The position numbers and the translations under genes were made by a program. The notes under the pieces were generated by a model, which was not told the origin of the DNA, searched no databases, and saw only the letters and a program-made list of their open reading frames with translations. This document shows positions 44,424 to 55,327 of a stretch of 64,000 bases of DNA, piece by piece (within the stretch, counting starts at the first letter, position 1; every line of letters starts with the position of its first letter). The DNA comes from Chondrus crispus (lineage: Eukaryota > Rhodophyta > Florideophyceae > Gigartinales > Gigartinaceae): NCBI RefSeq assembly GCF_000350225.1, contig NW_005178735.1, positions 258,576-322,575 on the forward strand, in the 5' to 3' direction.

Positions 44424-46030
44424 TCATGCAGAGACGCTCTCCCTGACCTCAGAAATTGAATCTGGATCCTTTCCACCGAAATTCTCAAGATACATACTGA
44501 TGATATTCTGCAAGTGCGGAAACAATTGACGAATTTCCGAAAGGACTTTGCTTTGCTTGGCTAATCCGCATCGTATCATTGCTTTTCTGGTATATGTGTG
44601 GCCTTCGTCATCACGCTGACTGTTTACTTCCATCACAGCTTTGGCCTCGAGCTGTAAAAAGAATCGCTTTGCCAGATTTCGGAGAAGCCCCGACAAGCTG
44701 CTGTGCGTTCCGTCATTTCCTGGGTGCCGCAAGAGAGCAGCATTGCGATCGTCTCATGGTTTGCTCCGCACTGCTTTCAACTTTGAACAAAATCGAGTCG
44801 GCTGGCTGCGACATATTTGTTTTTTTCGCTGGGAACCAATCGTATTGTCGTGCCGATTTCTTGTAGTGCTTTGTCGAGTTGTGGCCTGATGGCCTGATCT
44901 CCACAGTTGCCCATAAACAGCACCCTCTGGTGGCCATTAGAAAGCGGGGCAATTGCGCGTCTCTCCCGCAAACACAAGGTCATAACACGCCGATCGATCT
45001 ATCCCTTAGGGCCGGTCCAATTGCGGACTCCAGACACATCATCTGGCACTCCCCTGATAGGGTAGTTGCTGTCCCTATTCTTAAAAATGAGAAAAACATC
45101 TCAATCACCGCGTCAGGGCCGCCGGAAATTCGTACCGTCATCGTCATGCCCTCCTCTGTGGTTCCATCCAGATAAGGCAGCCCTCACAGATAAGGCATAC
45201 AACTATTTAGGGCTACCACAGCAAACAGAATAAAGTCGCCGTCGCCTCCGCCATCTTCGGGGGTCGGAGGCATCGGTCTGATATTGGCATCACATCCTCT
45301 TCGGACATCACGTCGGCATATTTGACATGCTCGTTGCCACGAATGCATAAAGTACGACCATTATCCATATTGATAAGAAAATGAGTCTCATCATCATTTT
45401 ACACAACTCACTCATTTCGTTGCCCTGATTGAAACTCTTTGGCAATGGCGCCAAAGAAATATGCAACTCTTCGATCAATCTTCTGTTGCCCCTCAGATGA
45501 GACCTGAAGTTTTGCTCTCTGCCGGTTAGTAACAATACAATAACGATTCATGAACATCTGAATCCCAGATGGTGTGATCAGATCCTTGATCAACATGTCT
45601 TCTGTGCCACTTCGCAACTCAATGTAATATGCCTGCGTTTTAGAGTGAGAAATGAGGTCTTTAGCGGCCAGGCTCAGAGTGTGCTGGCAGAAAACTTGAT
45701 TCCGAGCTTTCGAAGCCGCGTAAAGTCGTCAACCAAGTCATCTTGCAACGTCTGGACCCAAGCACAACGCCTTTGTCCCGGAACAGCTCTGGCTCTCGTA
45801 AAGAGCCGTCTCTGCCTTTGATTCGTTGCTGCAGAAACAGAAAGTGCTGTAGCCTTGTTTTCATATTTGCGGAGAGCGATATCAGCTACGAAGTCCACGC
45901 CCTCCTCCCGCAGGCTTTTTGCGTGCATGTAGTTTGCCGAGTGTCCAGATCGAAAGAACTGCGGGACTTTTTTGATGGACTTGGTCTGGATGCGGTTTTC
46001 GTATCCGCAGTGTTTCGTTTCTGTCATCAT
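44424..46030 (-). pseudogene. pogo-like (DDE_1-type) transposase pseudogene
   Basis: Minus-strand segments in several frames line up with this family. An N-terminal helical part has WVQTLQDDLVDDFTRLRK and IKFSASTL. A second HTH-like region follows (IQMFMNRYCIV, then SSEGQQKIDRRVAYF). The catalytic region starts at NDDETHFLINMDNGRTL (first Asp, about 45365-45405) and runs through GMTMTVRISGG. VLFMGNCGDQ (about 44905-44930) stands where the second Asp (DNC) is expected, and here it is Asn-Cys preceded by Gly. Many stops and frameshifts show long decay. Assignment rests on the order and spacing of these motifs. Confidence 0.6.
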
Positions 46031-46701
46031 CTAACGGGTGATCGTTACTCTCTGAAAAAGAGAAGGAACATTATGCCTTTTGTGAGTGTGAGTAGGTCGT
46101 GTTGCGTCGTTGTCCGGAATGGCTCCTGAAGCAGACATAATGTTGAATTGCTGTGTTTCGACGGCATGGTGTTGATCTGAAGGCGGCGGGATCGGCGTGT
46201 TAGTAGTCTGTGGACATGTAGTCTTTGGACGTATAGAACGAATCGTGGTGTCATGGGACGGAAAGTTAACGACGGGGGAGCCTGAAATGGGCATGATGAT
46301 GATCGAGGTTGGAATGGACGAAAGCAATGAGGATGGTTCTGTACGAACTAGAAGCGTTGTCGCCAATGAAGCTGGGATGCCAGCGACGAGAGCCGCCGGT
46401 GAAATGCAACATTAATAACAGATATCACAAAAATATAGTTAGTAGCATTAACAGTCGGTGACCTGTCGAAAAAATAGTGCAATTCCCAAGTTATGATAGG
46501 CTTTCGAAAAATACGGCGAGACATTTGGAGTTGACAGAATCCACCCACCTTAGGGCCAGTTTTCCTTCCTCCCCGACTAGGTCCAGAGTCAAGCGGACAT
46601 TATTGAGCCCTTTCCCGAGGGGCGCGGTGACAAACCCCCTAATCCGTAGCGCTGTAGAGTTCTCCGTCCCTACTTGGAATCAGAGCCTCCGCTGATGCCT
46701 C
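46031..46701. other. No recognised gene
   Basis: Short frames on both strands; nothing supported. The 5' end of the Academ-like transposon may lie here, but no terminal inverted repeat was found. Confidence 0.4.
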
Positions 46702-48484
46702 ATGGCTGCTCGGGACAAGGTTTCAGTTGACCCATCCATCACCACAGGTGTTTCCAGAACGCCATGCTTTGCGTGTATTGAGGCAGATGACCGTCGCTCG
46801 AGCCCTTTCGTAACCTTGAATGCACCTCAGGTCTCAATGTGGGCTAAAGTGGACACAACCCCGCTTTGTAATCCATTCAAAGATCTCCTTGAAGGCAAGA
46901 GTCATGAAGTGTCCCTGTGCACGACCTATCGCAGCAGTTTCAACAGATGGAAAATCATTTCTAACCCGCGAAAGTTCGGTGCCCACGCATCTGCGCGTGC
47001 ATTACAGGCCTGGAAAGCAAGGCAGAGCCCTAAAATGAACCAAACCGAGGAGAAGTCATGCTTCTTCTGCAAAAAGCTTTACATTTCTAATCAAGAGAAG
47101 GATGAAAATGGGGACCTAAACAAAGGGGGTTTGCGTCTTCTGACTCGAGACTGGACCCTTTATAATATTCGTTCTGATACGGAGCATGTACAGAAGATAT
47201 TCACGGGGGAATTCAGTAGGCTATCTGGAAGTACTCATGAAGATGCTCAGGCAGTTTTAAGGTGTCCCTCACAAATGTGTGTTATGTACAACTGAACCAC
47301 AGCAGGCACGCCCGAAATGCAGCAAAGAATGCAGCAGATATAAAATTCGATAGCATCCGTGGTAAATGTGTGTTCAGGGGTTCCGGCTGTGGCCAAGTTT
47401 TGTCGAAGAATCGAGGCAGGCTACGAAGAATTCCCGTAGTAAATGACTACAGCCTTGAGACATTAGACAGCTTCACGCAACTTGACAAGAATGTGTGCAA
47501 TCATTCAGAACAAAAATTGCGTGCTGTTGATGTTATGGTGAAATATTGCTGTTCTAGTTGTATTTATGTCGTGTCAGGGGCAAGTACGGATATGTTCCTG
47601 AACACTCATTGCAAACTATCAGCTCTACAGTGGAAAGGGTACTTGTAAGATGCATTCTATATGTACTGCAGTCTTCGCTGTCCGAGAACATTATGCCGTC
47701 CGCTGGCCTGGGCTATGGTCAGGGGGGTGCTGATATAGTTGAAGTCGCCAAAAAACCTCGCAATGCTTGCTTAATGCCTGAAACATAGGAAACTCGCTTG
47801 AGACTGCTCCCACTTCCTGCGGTTTTTAGATGTCGAATCGCGCTTTGTGCTCTTGCCAGCATAAAGAATGACGTCTCAACGAAAGCCAGCATAGATAAAA
47901 TGACAATTGAAAGAAGAATAGAAATGGTAATGGCTTCCAAGGGAATTATTTTGAAGAAGTTATGTCAAAAGCTTCGGTGCTATGTATCTGTGGATGCATT
48001 ACAGACATTGTTATCTGGTGTTGTTCAATCATTTAGGAGCCGGCCCGAACATGCTGCGCGGCCATCCGTACTTGAAATGAGAAATATGATAAGGTCCGTT
48101 GCAGACTATTTCGTTTTTACGCAAGAATAGTTTTGGGCTGGGGACTGGTCTCTCTCAGATACTATTTCTTCTATCTCGCCGAGATTATGGGCTGATAAAA
48201 TCATGATGATGTTGTCCGAGAAGCACCTGTGTAGTTGGAGCTTGTCTCCCAGAGCTGAAGGTGAGTTGTTAACCGACACATTCTCGGTTTCCAACCACAT
48301 CAAGGACATGACTCAACCTAGAATTGAAGATGCTCTCAATGGAAGTAGCTTTAAAGTTCCTGGCACAGACTTAGAAATATGCGCAAGGGCTCTAAAAGAC
48401 ATTGAACAATGGTCATCTCTCGATGCCAAGGTATTGCTGGTCCTCCTACAATCAGCATATCGGTTGCAGGAATTTGTGAAGTAA
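46702..48484 (+). pseudogene. N-terminal part of the Academ-like protein
   Basis: Frames at 46702-47295, 47262-47648, 47798-48130 and 48203-48484 follow each other. They contain Cys pairs (CFAC at the start; CFFCKK; CCSSC) that may bind zinc, and helical segments such as DMTQPRIEDALNGSSF. They lack long overlaps on the other strand and have a normal amino-acid mix, as expected for a decayed real gene. No catalytic motif is assigned. Confidence 0.45.
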
Positions 48485-48810
48485 GCCCCTCTTTGGTCAG
48501 TGTGATGAATTCCATGGGTTTGTTTCTTTCATATAACCGCATTGAAAGGTACAGATAGGAACTAATCGCAGAGAGAGAGCGCGTTGGGCCTTGGGGCACA
48601 TCAGTAATTGATGCCGTGGCAATGTCTATTTTCCAATTTGACAACTGGGACATTAAGCCTTTGCATTCCGTTAAAATTGACGGCAAAGAGCTTCTAAAAG
48701 TCAACGGTTCTCTTTTGAAGGGTCAAGGAATGAAAAGAAAGCCCTCTAAAGAAGGATACATTGCACCAGTCAGGAAGAGAGCATGAAAATCAGGATGGAA
48801 GGACACGGGC

Positions 48811-51493
48811 TTGCTCGGAAACAGGGACGCATTCGCGTCAATTTTTCATTCTAATGAAAACATTTCCATAACTGAGCAGTTCAAAGACGTTGTGTTTGCA
48901 GCTGAGTTTTTGTACCGCCAAGAATTTCTGGGCGGTGTAGAATCTAAAAGGGACAGTCGCAACACAGCGACTAGCGAAAATTTTGAACATGCCAAAGGGG
49001 GAAAGCAGACAACTTCCGAACACTGCTTCTATCATGTTTCAAACCGCATTGTGGAAAAGGTGATCACTATTTGAAAGAACAGCAGGATGTGTATGTGAAA
49101 TTATTCGTGACAGTGCTGCAGATGTGCTAACTGTTCATTGCTTTATCTTTTTGCTGGAGAGATATGTTCAACCGGGAAGGAATGGACATTCTCGTTATGT
49201 GGTGGTATCTGGAGACCAGCCGTCCCACAAAATGTTTTTAGAGCTCTGGCTGGAATCATGGAGGTCTTCAAGGAGAGAGGGCATACAGTCCACAGCGGGA
49301 TCCAAGCTTTTGTTACAAGAGTGGTTCGTTCCCTTTCCCGTTTATTTCACGCAGAAAAACAGGCAATGTATTCACTGTCGAAGGAGATAATGGATCGACT
49401 CGGTTTGTATGAGCTGGCAGCATGTGCTGGTCTATCTCGCACACAAATTAATAATATATTTTCGCACTCACATGCTCGAAACAACCGTGCTTTGTCATTT
49501 AACATGGCATGTGCAATGGTTATACATGTATCAGACCTCATCCTCCTAGAGTAGTCTTCCCTAGCCAAAAAAGTGACAGCCTTACATGCAGAGATGGGTG
49601 CAAAAGATGTTACAGTTGATAGGCATGGGCAAATTGAATCCCAGAACTACAGAGTTCCAACATCAACTGTACAACCAAAGCCTGCTGGAAAGATATACGA
49701 TATCACTACGGATATGTTGCCCTCCAGGGCAATTACTGTTGGTGGTGATATAAGAATGGCCGTTCAAAGGAAGTTCTCGGGTAATCCAAATGGCAAGCAC
49801 TTCACTATGACTGTACTGATGACATGCATGCTACCAACACCTGAGTTTCATGTATTATCGAGGACGGGCCATACAGATATCAACGATATATTCTGGCTCC
49901 CTTTCAACTCTATGCTACATTCGTCTACACATTTGAAGTATCAGGAGTTGTCCATATTTTATGCATTTATGAAAGGCATTCTTCCCTCGCAGGTAATTGA
50001 AGACCTATACAACCGAAAACCAGGCAGAAATATGATGAAGCTTTTAAGTTTCAGCGAAAAGGGAAGGAATGCCGTGGATCAAAGGGGATGTACTTATGTT
50101 CATCTTGAAGAGGTGTAGGTATGACACCTAAAAAGCTTAAGTGTTAACTTTCTTGGGCATCTCCAAAACTCGGCGGCGTGGCTCATGCAGGTTTCTCTAT
50201 TTCGGTCATTGTGTGGATTTGTTTGTGGAGCTTCTAGAGCTTCGGGTACAAAACGCACTGATGCAGATGGTGGGAAGCACTAAGGGCCCTGAGGAGAGTA
50301 CGACCGGAATTCTGGCATGTGGCGAAGCGTAGCCAGTATGCTGCACCTCATGAGAGAGTGTCAATGCTTGACCCTGAGACATTGTGGTTCAGAATGGCTC
50401 AGTAATGTTTTCGCATCTCCTCCCCAAAGAATGAACATAGAAACAGATGAAAATCAATTCCTGAATCTGCAAGAGAGGGCAAACCGCAGCCAAACTACAC
50501 GCATCAGTCCTCGTTCCCGAAGTTTTCGGTGCTCTCACGGATGAAGATAAGAAAGAATATTTCAGAAAAGCTCGGTTTAAGAGGTGGGCCAGGGCCAGGA
50601 GGTGCTTAGACCATCTCAGTCAATGTATAAACGTAATGCTGTCGTTCTAAAGATAAGTGCAAATGGTGTCCTTACAAATATTAATGCCCAGCAGCCTGAA
50701 AGTTGGATGAGGAGGCCACAAAACAAAGATGGGTACGTGAAAGTATTGAATGAAAGGTGCCGTAGTTTATCAAAGTTCAAAGATGCACTATACGTGGAGG
50801 AGCGCAAGGCGTGAAGTTCTGGGTCGAAAGAACAATCTAGAGAAACATCTTGGAGATGGGATACTGTCCACAAAGCACGTCACTTCGTGTCTCCATTTGC
50901 GGACTGCTATGTAGATTGTGAAGGTAACCAAAACCATGCCCACAAGTCTCACTTTTTGAAGTACACAACGCGAAGCAATATGGACGTCACCTACGTATGG
51001 AATGATATTTTAAGCGCTACAGGGACACAACATGTTGTCTCTAGAACCATAAATGGAACTGTAATGCCGCAATATTTTTCTTTTCAACTGGATGTCATGA
51101 ATGCTCCTCTTTATAGAGGTGATTATGGGGAGGGAGGAACGGCACTACAGAGCGTTGTCACCGGGAAAATGAGGAACAATTTAAAGCCTGGTGGAAGGGG
51201 CCACAAGCAGACATCTTAAACAGGTTCATCTACATATTGATGATCCTACCCTTGTGATTGCCCAGAAGGCATCCGAACAACAGAGAAGGGATCTGAACAG
51301 GTCGAAGTCATCTAGCATAGGTGATGCTGTACCTTCCTCTGCAATCTCTACTGAAAACAACATAGTGTTTCAAGAAGAACTCAAGGTTTTATGGTCATCA
51401 TTGCTAGTCGATCGAACATACAAAGATGAGCTTGCGAGTCTGCACTTATTCTGTACAGCTAGCAGCTTTAGAGCTTCTAAGAGGCAGAGGTGA
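48811..51493 (+). pseudogene. Central part of the Academ-like protein
   Basis: Consecutive frames at 48811-49074, 49138-49554, 49573-50118, 50584-50814, 50887-51219 and 51191-51493. One has a helical, HTH-like block (YELAACAGLSRTQINNIFS). The transposase core is expected here; KDVTVDRHGQIES and the GGDIRMAVQRKF area could hold acidic catalytic residues, but I cannot assign them. Stops separate most segments. Confidence 0.45.
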
Positions 51494-51974
51494 TTGTTCT
51501 ATATTTCTCCATGGAGGGATCTTTGCCGTTCCGGTTACTTTCAGTACATGAAAACTGCACCAACTCTCCCCCACAAGAGATTCCGATGTTTATGATGACA
51601 TAATGACGGGCCGGGTAATACTTAAGAAAAGCAATGACCAAAATAATTTGGATGAAGAGCTTTTCGTTGTACCTCGAAACAGGTCCCTTGTGCTTCGCAC
51701 GAACGGAGAATTCTATCTGGGGGAACATGAAATTTCTCATGGTGAAGCAGCGACCAGGTTTCTGGTTGTATTCAAGAGGTACATCATGCATAAATTCCTC
51801 AGTCTACACGGAAACAGTACTGGTGGGGAGGAAAAATACTTGAGCAGTGCTGTCATTCTATCTGATGACACCGATGCCTTCAGTATTTTGTTGTGCAATA
51901 CTGTTGTCCACAGAATGCTCGTTATGCACGTTCTGAAAGACTCCGTGCACAACATAGATGGTGCAGTGCAAGTA

Positions 51975-52150
51975 CTACAGGGCGATAGAATGCCAGCTGT
52001 CGTAGGCCCCTTATTGTACACTCTTGCAGGATGTGATTTCACGCGAGGAACATATGGAATTGGTCATGAACTATACTTAAGGGCATTCTATTGTTTTAAG
52101 CACCATTTGGACATCCATTAATTTACAGATGGAGACGTAGAACCTTTGGA
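51975..52150 (+). repeat. Partial duplication of the nuclease segment, left copy
   Basis: About 175 bp (from ACAGGGCGATAGAATG to CTTTGGAGAC) recur at about 52705-52884 with a limited number of base changes. The two copies flank a GC-rich insertion. The left copy has a stop (CATTAATTT) where the right copy reads CATTCATTT. Confidence 0.85.
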
Positions 52151-52438
52151 GACGAGAGAGCGCAGAGTAGGTAGCATAAAAGGGACCCGCGGCGGCAGGG
52201 GGGACGAGAAAGTTGTGCCCGGTCCCTTGGGCACCGTCAAATCAAGTTTTTACTGCTGGCCAGAGGGTGTCGGCAGGAATCCACCCGGGGCAAGCCTCCG
52301 CTCGTCGAGAATCGACTCGAGTTCTCAGGAGTCCACCTGATCTCGGCCTCTACAATTCACTTGATGCCCCTCCCCTTTTTCTTGTCCCCCCTGCCGCCGC
52401 GAGTCCCTTTTGTGCTACCTACTCTGCGCCCTCTCGCC
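52151..52438. mobile_element. Foldback/MITE-like element with 61-bp inverted arms
   Basis: Arms at 52151-52211 and 52378-52438 are inverted copies with about six mismatches (both carry GCGCAGAGTAGGTAGCA and GCGGCGGCAGGGGGGAC). The loop is 166 bp and encodes nothing. GC content is far above the surrounding transposon. The pyrimidine-rich GC-rich stretch 52439-52704 continues to the right duplication copy. Confidence 0.8.
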
Positions 52439-52704
52439 ACCTCAAGCGCTTGGAACGCTGTCTCCCTCGCTCCGTCTCCCATCCCCTCGCGACCCCCTGG
52501 CCCCACACATGACCCCCCTGCGCCCGTTTTCCCCTTCGCACAGTCCCCGCCCTTTCTCTTCGCGTCGTCCCCCGCGGCTCCGCTCCCTACTTCCAGGCAC
52601 AATTCCCCCGTTGGCCGGTGCTTGTCCGTGACCACGCTTTTTCCTTTCGCAGGCATTGCCGCCCCTTCAGAGAGAGTCCGACACGTGTACTGAAGCGCAA
52701 CAAC

Positions 52705-52884
52705 AGGGCAATATAATTCCAGCTGTCGTAGGCCCCTTATTGTACACTCTTGCAGGATGTGATGTCCCACCAGGAACATATGGAATGGGTAATGAACTAT
52801 ACTTAAGGGCATTCTATTGTTTCAAGCACCATTTGGACATCCATTCATTTACAGATGGAAACGTAGAACATTTGGAGACCTTTA
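52705..52884 (+). repeat. Partial duplication of the nuclease segment, right copy
   Basis: This is the copy through which the protein frame continues to 53180. It differs from the left copy mainly around GATGTCCCACCAGG (left: GATTTCACGCGAGG). Confidence 0.85.
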
Positions 52885-53329
52885 TAAGCTTGGTTTTCTT
52901 ATATACGCACGGTGTTAGAGCTTTTTGCTCATCCGAAGAGTATGAGCAGAGAATTCCGACTGCATATGATATAGTGAAGAGGAATGAGCTTACTGCCAAC
53001 GGGCTAGCAGAGCTCAAGAAGTCTTTATTTGTTTCTAATAGCAATCCTGAAACAGCCGCTTGGGCAGTAGAAGCTCGTAATTATGTGGCCGATTCTGCAA
53101 CGTGTACAAACAACTTAGTAACACCTGCACCTGACATGTTACTGCAGCCCAGGAAAGCGCTGTTAGTTTGCAAGAACTAGTGGGGCCGAGCTGACGTTAG
53201 CAATCTCTCACGGACTGTAGTGGGTGGCTGCGGTTTGATGTTCGGATATACAAACCACGGGGGGTACTGCTTGAAGAAGAAGAGCAGATGAAATCCCTCG
53301 AAAAGAAAATCCAGGCAGTGATTCGGTTC

Positions 53330-53421
53330 TGCAAGTGCAAGGGGGACTGCAGAACAAAAAGTGCTCATGCTTTAATAGCGGCAGAAAATGTGTCGGGTGT
53401 CAATGCAGCGACATTATCTGT
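53330..53421 (+). pseudogene. Cys-rich CXC (TSO1/tesmin-like) motif at the Academ-like C-terminus
   Basis: Across one frameshift the translation gives CKCKGDC, then KKCSCFNSGRKC, then CQCSDIIC: nine Cys with the spacing of a CRC/TSO1-type zinc cluster. Large TGCDT-type transposon proteins commonly end in such a motif, and Academ is described as having an eight-Cys zinc finger. It probably binds DNA. Confidence 0.6.
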
Positions 53422-53728
53422 GTTAACAGGATTTCAGATCGCGGAAATTTGGAAGGATCGAGTGCAGAACGTCATAAGATTTCCAGCCACATACAGAGCA
53501 GTAACAAAAGTGCGCAATTGTTAATTGAATGCCGAAACTAACATGAAGAGACCGATGATCCCAATACTGAAAAGTTACTGTCTGCAGATGAACATGACAT
53601 GCCACCAGAATATCGGAGTTGTTCCGAGTCACGGTCTGAATTCTCGAGTGAGGGTGCAGAGGGAGAGAATCTCGACGCTTTTTTGTGAGCTGTACTCTCA
53701 ATAGTAATTACTGATTGTTAACATGCTG

Positions 53729-54560
53729 TCACTCGGATATCGTCCTAGCAAAGATCTCTACTCCATTTTGTTCCCTCGTGAGCTTAGGAGGAAAAGCCCA
53801 GTCGAAAACATCAAAGTGCATAATCAATATATCATAATTCTGCAGTGCGTAAAGGATCCAAACTTCAAACATATCTTCGACATCACGCGGCGGTGGATTC
53901 TTTAAAAGGTACTCCCTGTTTGACGACACAACCAGACCCAAAGTATGATATATGTTTGGTTTAGCCTTGTAATCCTTCCTAGTTAACAGATCTTGCTCTT
54001 TTGTAAATGGGAAACAGGCAGGGGGAATAGTCACTAACAAGTAGCCTTCAGACGTTAGAGACTCCAAATGCCAGATGACACTATAACGCTTTCCAAGTGT
54101 TAGAATGACACAGAAACAGTATGGGCGAGCGCTTCTGGTTCCCTGTTCAAACTTGTACAGAAACTTATCCAATAAAGAAGGTTCAAAAGGAGGGTTGCCT
54201 GCTCCACCTTTTATTGACTCTTAATTTTCTTCCCGGCAATGAATTGACCCAAAAAGTGGTCAAATAGATCTATGCTGCAGTAACGTAATAAAATGTTGCA
54301 TTTATTAAAGCAATCCGCAAATAATTCATTGGCGAAGTTGCTTGTATAGAGACATAAGTAATAAAGAGAAGGCTTTGCAATCCAAGATGTCATGAGGGAA
54401 TTTGCATCATACTTTCTCGTTAGCGATTCTTTCAAGTGCTGTTCAAATGTTCTGGAATCATCCCTGTCACACCCTCCTTCACTTTTAGACCAGGAAGTAC
54501 TTGACGCACCGACATCATCGGTTGCAAAACCATAATTTGATATTGATTTGAATTTGAAAA
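53729..54560 (-). pseudogene. PCIF1-like adenine methyltransferase remnant
   Basis: The catalytic motif of N6-adenine methyltransferases, NPPF, is encoded at about 54179-54196 within GGAGNPPFEPSLLDKF. Before it, in a neighbouring frame, FANELFADCFNKCN-type sequence and DLFDHFLGQF resemble the FNxYxSxF and DTDxxFGSRG blocks that precede NPPF in PCIF1/CAPAM. After it comes a long helical region with GYLLVTIPPACFPF. A frameshift sits between the two parts. PCIF1 methylates the first adenosine of capped mRNA; related domains occur in mobile elements. The fragment is convergent with the Academ-like gene, and a shared origin is possible but unproven. Confidence 0.6.
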
Positions 54561-55033
54561 ATAGCCGCAGTACAAATGTATCTTGGGATTAGAAATGTGC
54601 AGTCTTGGGACCCCTTTGCAACTCTGATTTCGAATCTGCAGTACTGTTGGGAGTTTGGGCTCCTCTTATAGGAACGGCATAGAAAGACACAGAGAGGGGT
54701 CCATCTCTGATGAAATGTTACGAGTAGCCAGGAAACGTGGCATAAACTTCGCAAAAGAAGAGCAGCGCGCTCCCCACCCCTATCGTATTGTGACAAGGTA
54801 CCTTGAAAACGATTTAAACAATGTGAATGCGTGCCACACACTATGATGGCAAGTTGGGAGTCTGGAATGTGCCTTCTCAAAACACTTAATGAAATTGGCT
54901 TTTGAACCTCTCCTATGGCCGACCTTTTTATGAATACAATCTGAGACTACCCCAGATGATTGGCGCAATATATTCTGCCAAGCTTTTTTGATGTGGAAGG
55001 ACTTGAAATTGGTTGAAGGTGCCTCTAAAAGGT
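54561..55033. other. No recognised gene; left flank of the copia insertion
   Basis: Short frames on both strands without motifs. It may hold more of the methyltransferase N-terminus, too decayed to read. Confidence 0.45.
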
Positions 55034-55038
55034 GATAC
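55034..55038. repeat. Target-site duplication of the copia (left)
   Basis: GATAC directly before the 5' LTR. The same five bases follow the 3' LTR at 62544-62548. Confidence 0.95.
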
Positions 55039-55324
55039 TGTGGGAAGATAGAAATTGCACTTTATTTGGTTAGCCCTAAATCTGGGAAAAAGGGGAATTA
55101 TCCGTTCGACGCGCCGGCGGGAAATCCGGATATATAAAAATCCGAGGGCGGTATCCCGACCGACCCTCGGGGGGAACTTGCTACCCTCCGACAGCGCCGG
55201 CGAAAAGTCTCGAGACTCGACATCCGAAGTATCCCCATCCCCCTCGCTCTCGCAACTCCTTTCCCCCGCCGCTGCGTGCGACGAGCGCGGCTACTACTAA
55301 CCTAATCGTTCCCGTTCTCCCACA
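55039..55324 (+). repeat. 5' LTR of the copia (286 bp)
   Basis: Starts TGTGGGA and ends TCCCACA, a 7-bp inverted pair with TG/CA ends. It carries a clear TATA box (TATATAAAAA at 55131-55140). It differs from the 3' LTR by G/A near 55096 and G/T near 55170. Confidence 0.95.
55131..55140 (+). promoter_or_regulatory. TATA box in the copia 5' LTR
   Basis: TATATAAAAA, conserved in the 3' LTR at 62350-62359. It would place transcription start about 30 bp downstream, near the GGTATCCCGACC stretch. Confidence 0.7.
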
Positions 55325-55327
55325 GTT

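Larger units (their letters stand above)
51603..53165 (+). pseudogene. XPG/PIN-like nuclease segment of the Academ-like protein
   Basis: AVILSDDTDAFSILL is the acidic pair seen in FEN1/XPG-like domains. Later comes LLYTLAGCDFTRGTYGIG, the ALTGCDT-like and Gly-rich helix-hairpin motif of these repeat proteins. The frame breaks at 52121, where a GC-rich insertion begins after a partial duplication. It resumes at about 52705 with a second copy of the same segment (LAGCDVPPGTYGMG) and runs on to the stop at 53180. XPG-type nucleases cut branched DNA; in a transposon this could help process the ends. This copy is dead. Confidence 0.6.
46702..53563 (+). mobile_element. Decayed Academ-like DNA transposon with XPG-type nuclease
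   Basis: A long series of plus-strand frames, broken by stops and frameshifts, encodes one very large protein. The order is Cys pairs near the N-terminus, a long central region, a nuclease-like segment, and a Cys-rich CXC motif at the end. This order matches my memory of XPG-bearing Academ (AcademX) transposons and of the large metazoan repeat proteins with a TGCDT motif. Ends and target duplications were not identified. A GC-rich insertion splits it at 52151-52705. Confidence 0.55.

Noticed and set aside
52357-52812. 151-codon minus-strand frame
   Set aside because: It runs through the GC-rich insertion and into the duplicated nuclease segment, so it spans a junction and is Gly/Lys-rich by composition.
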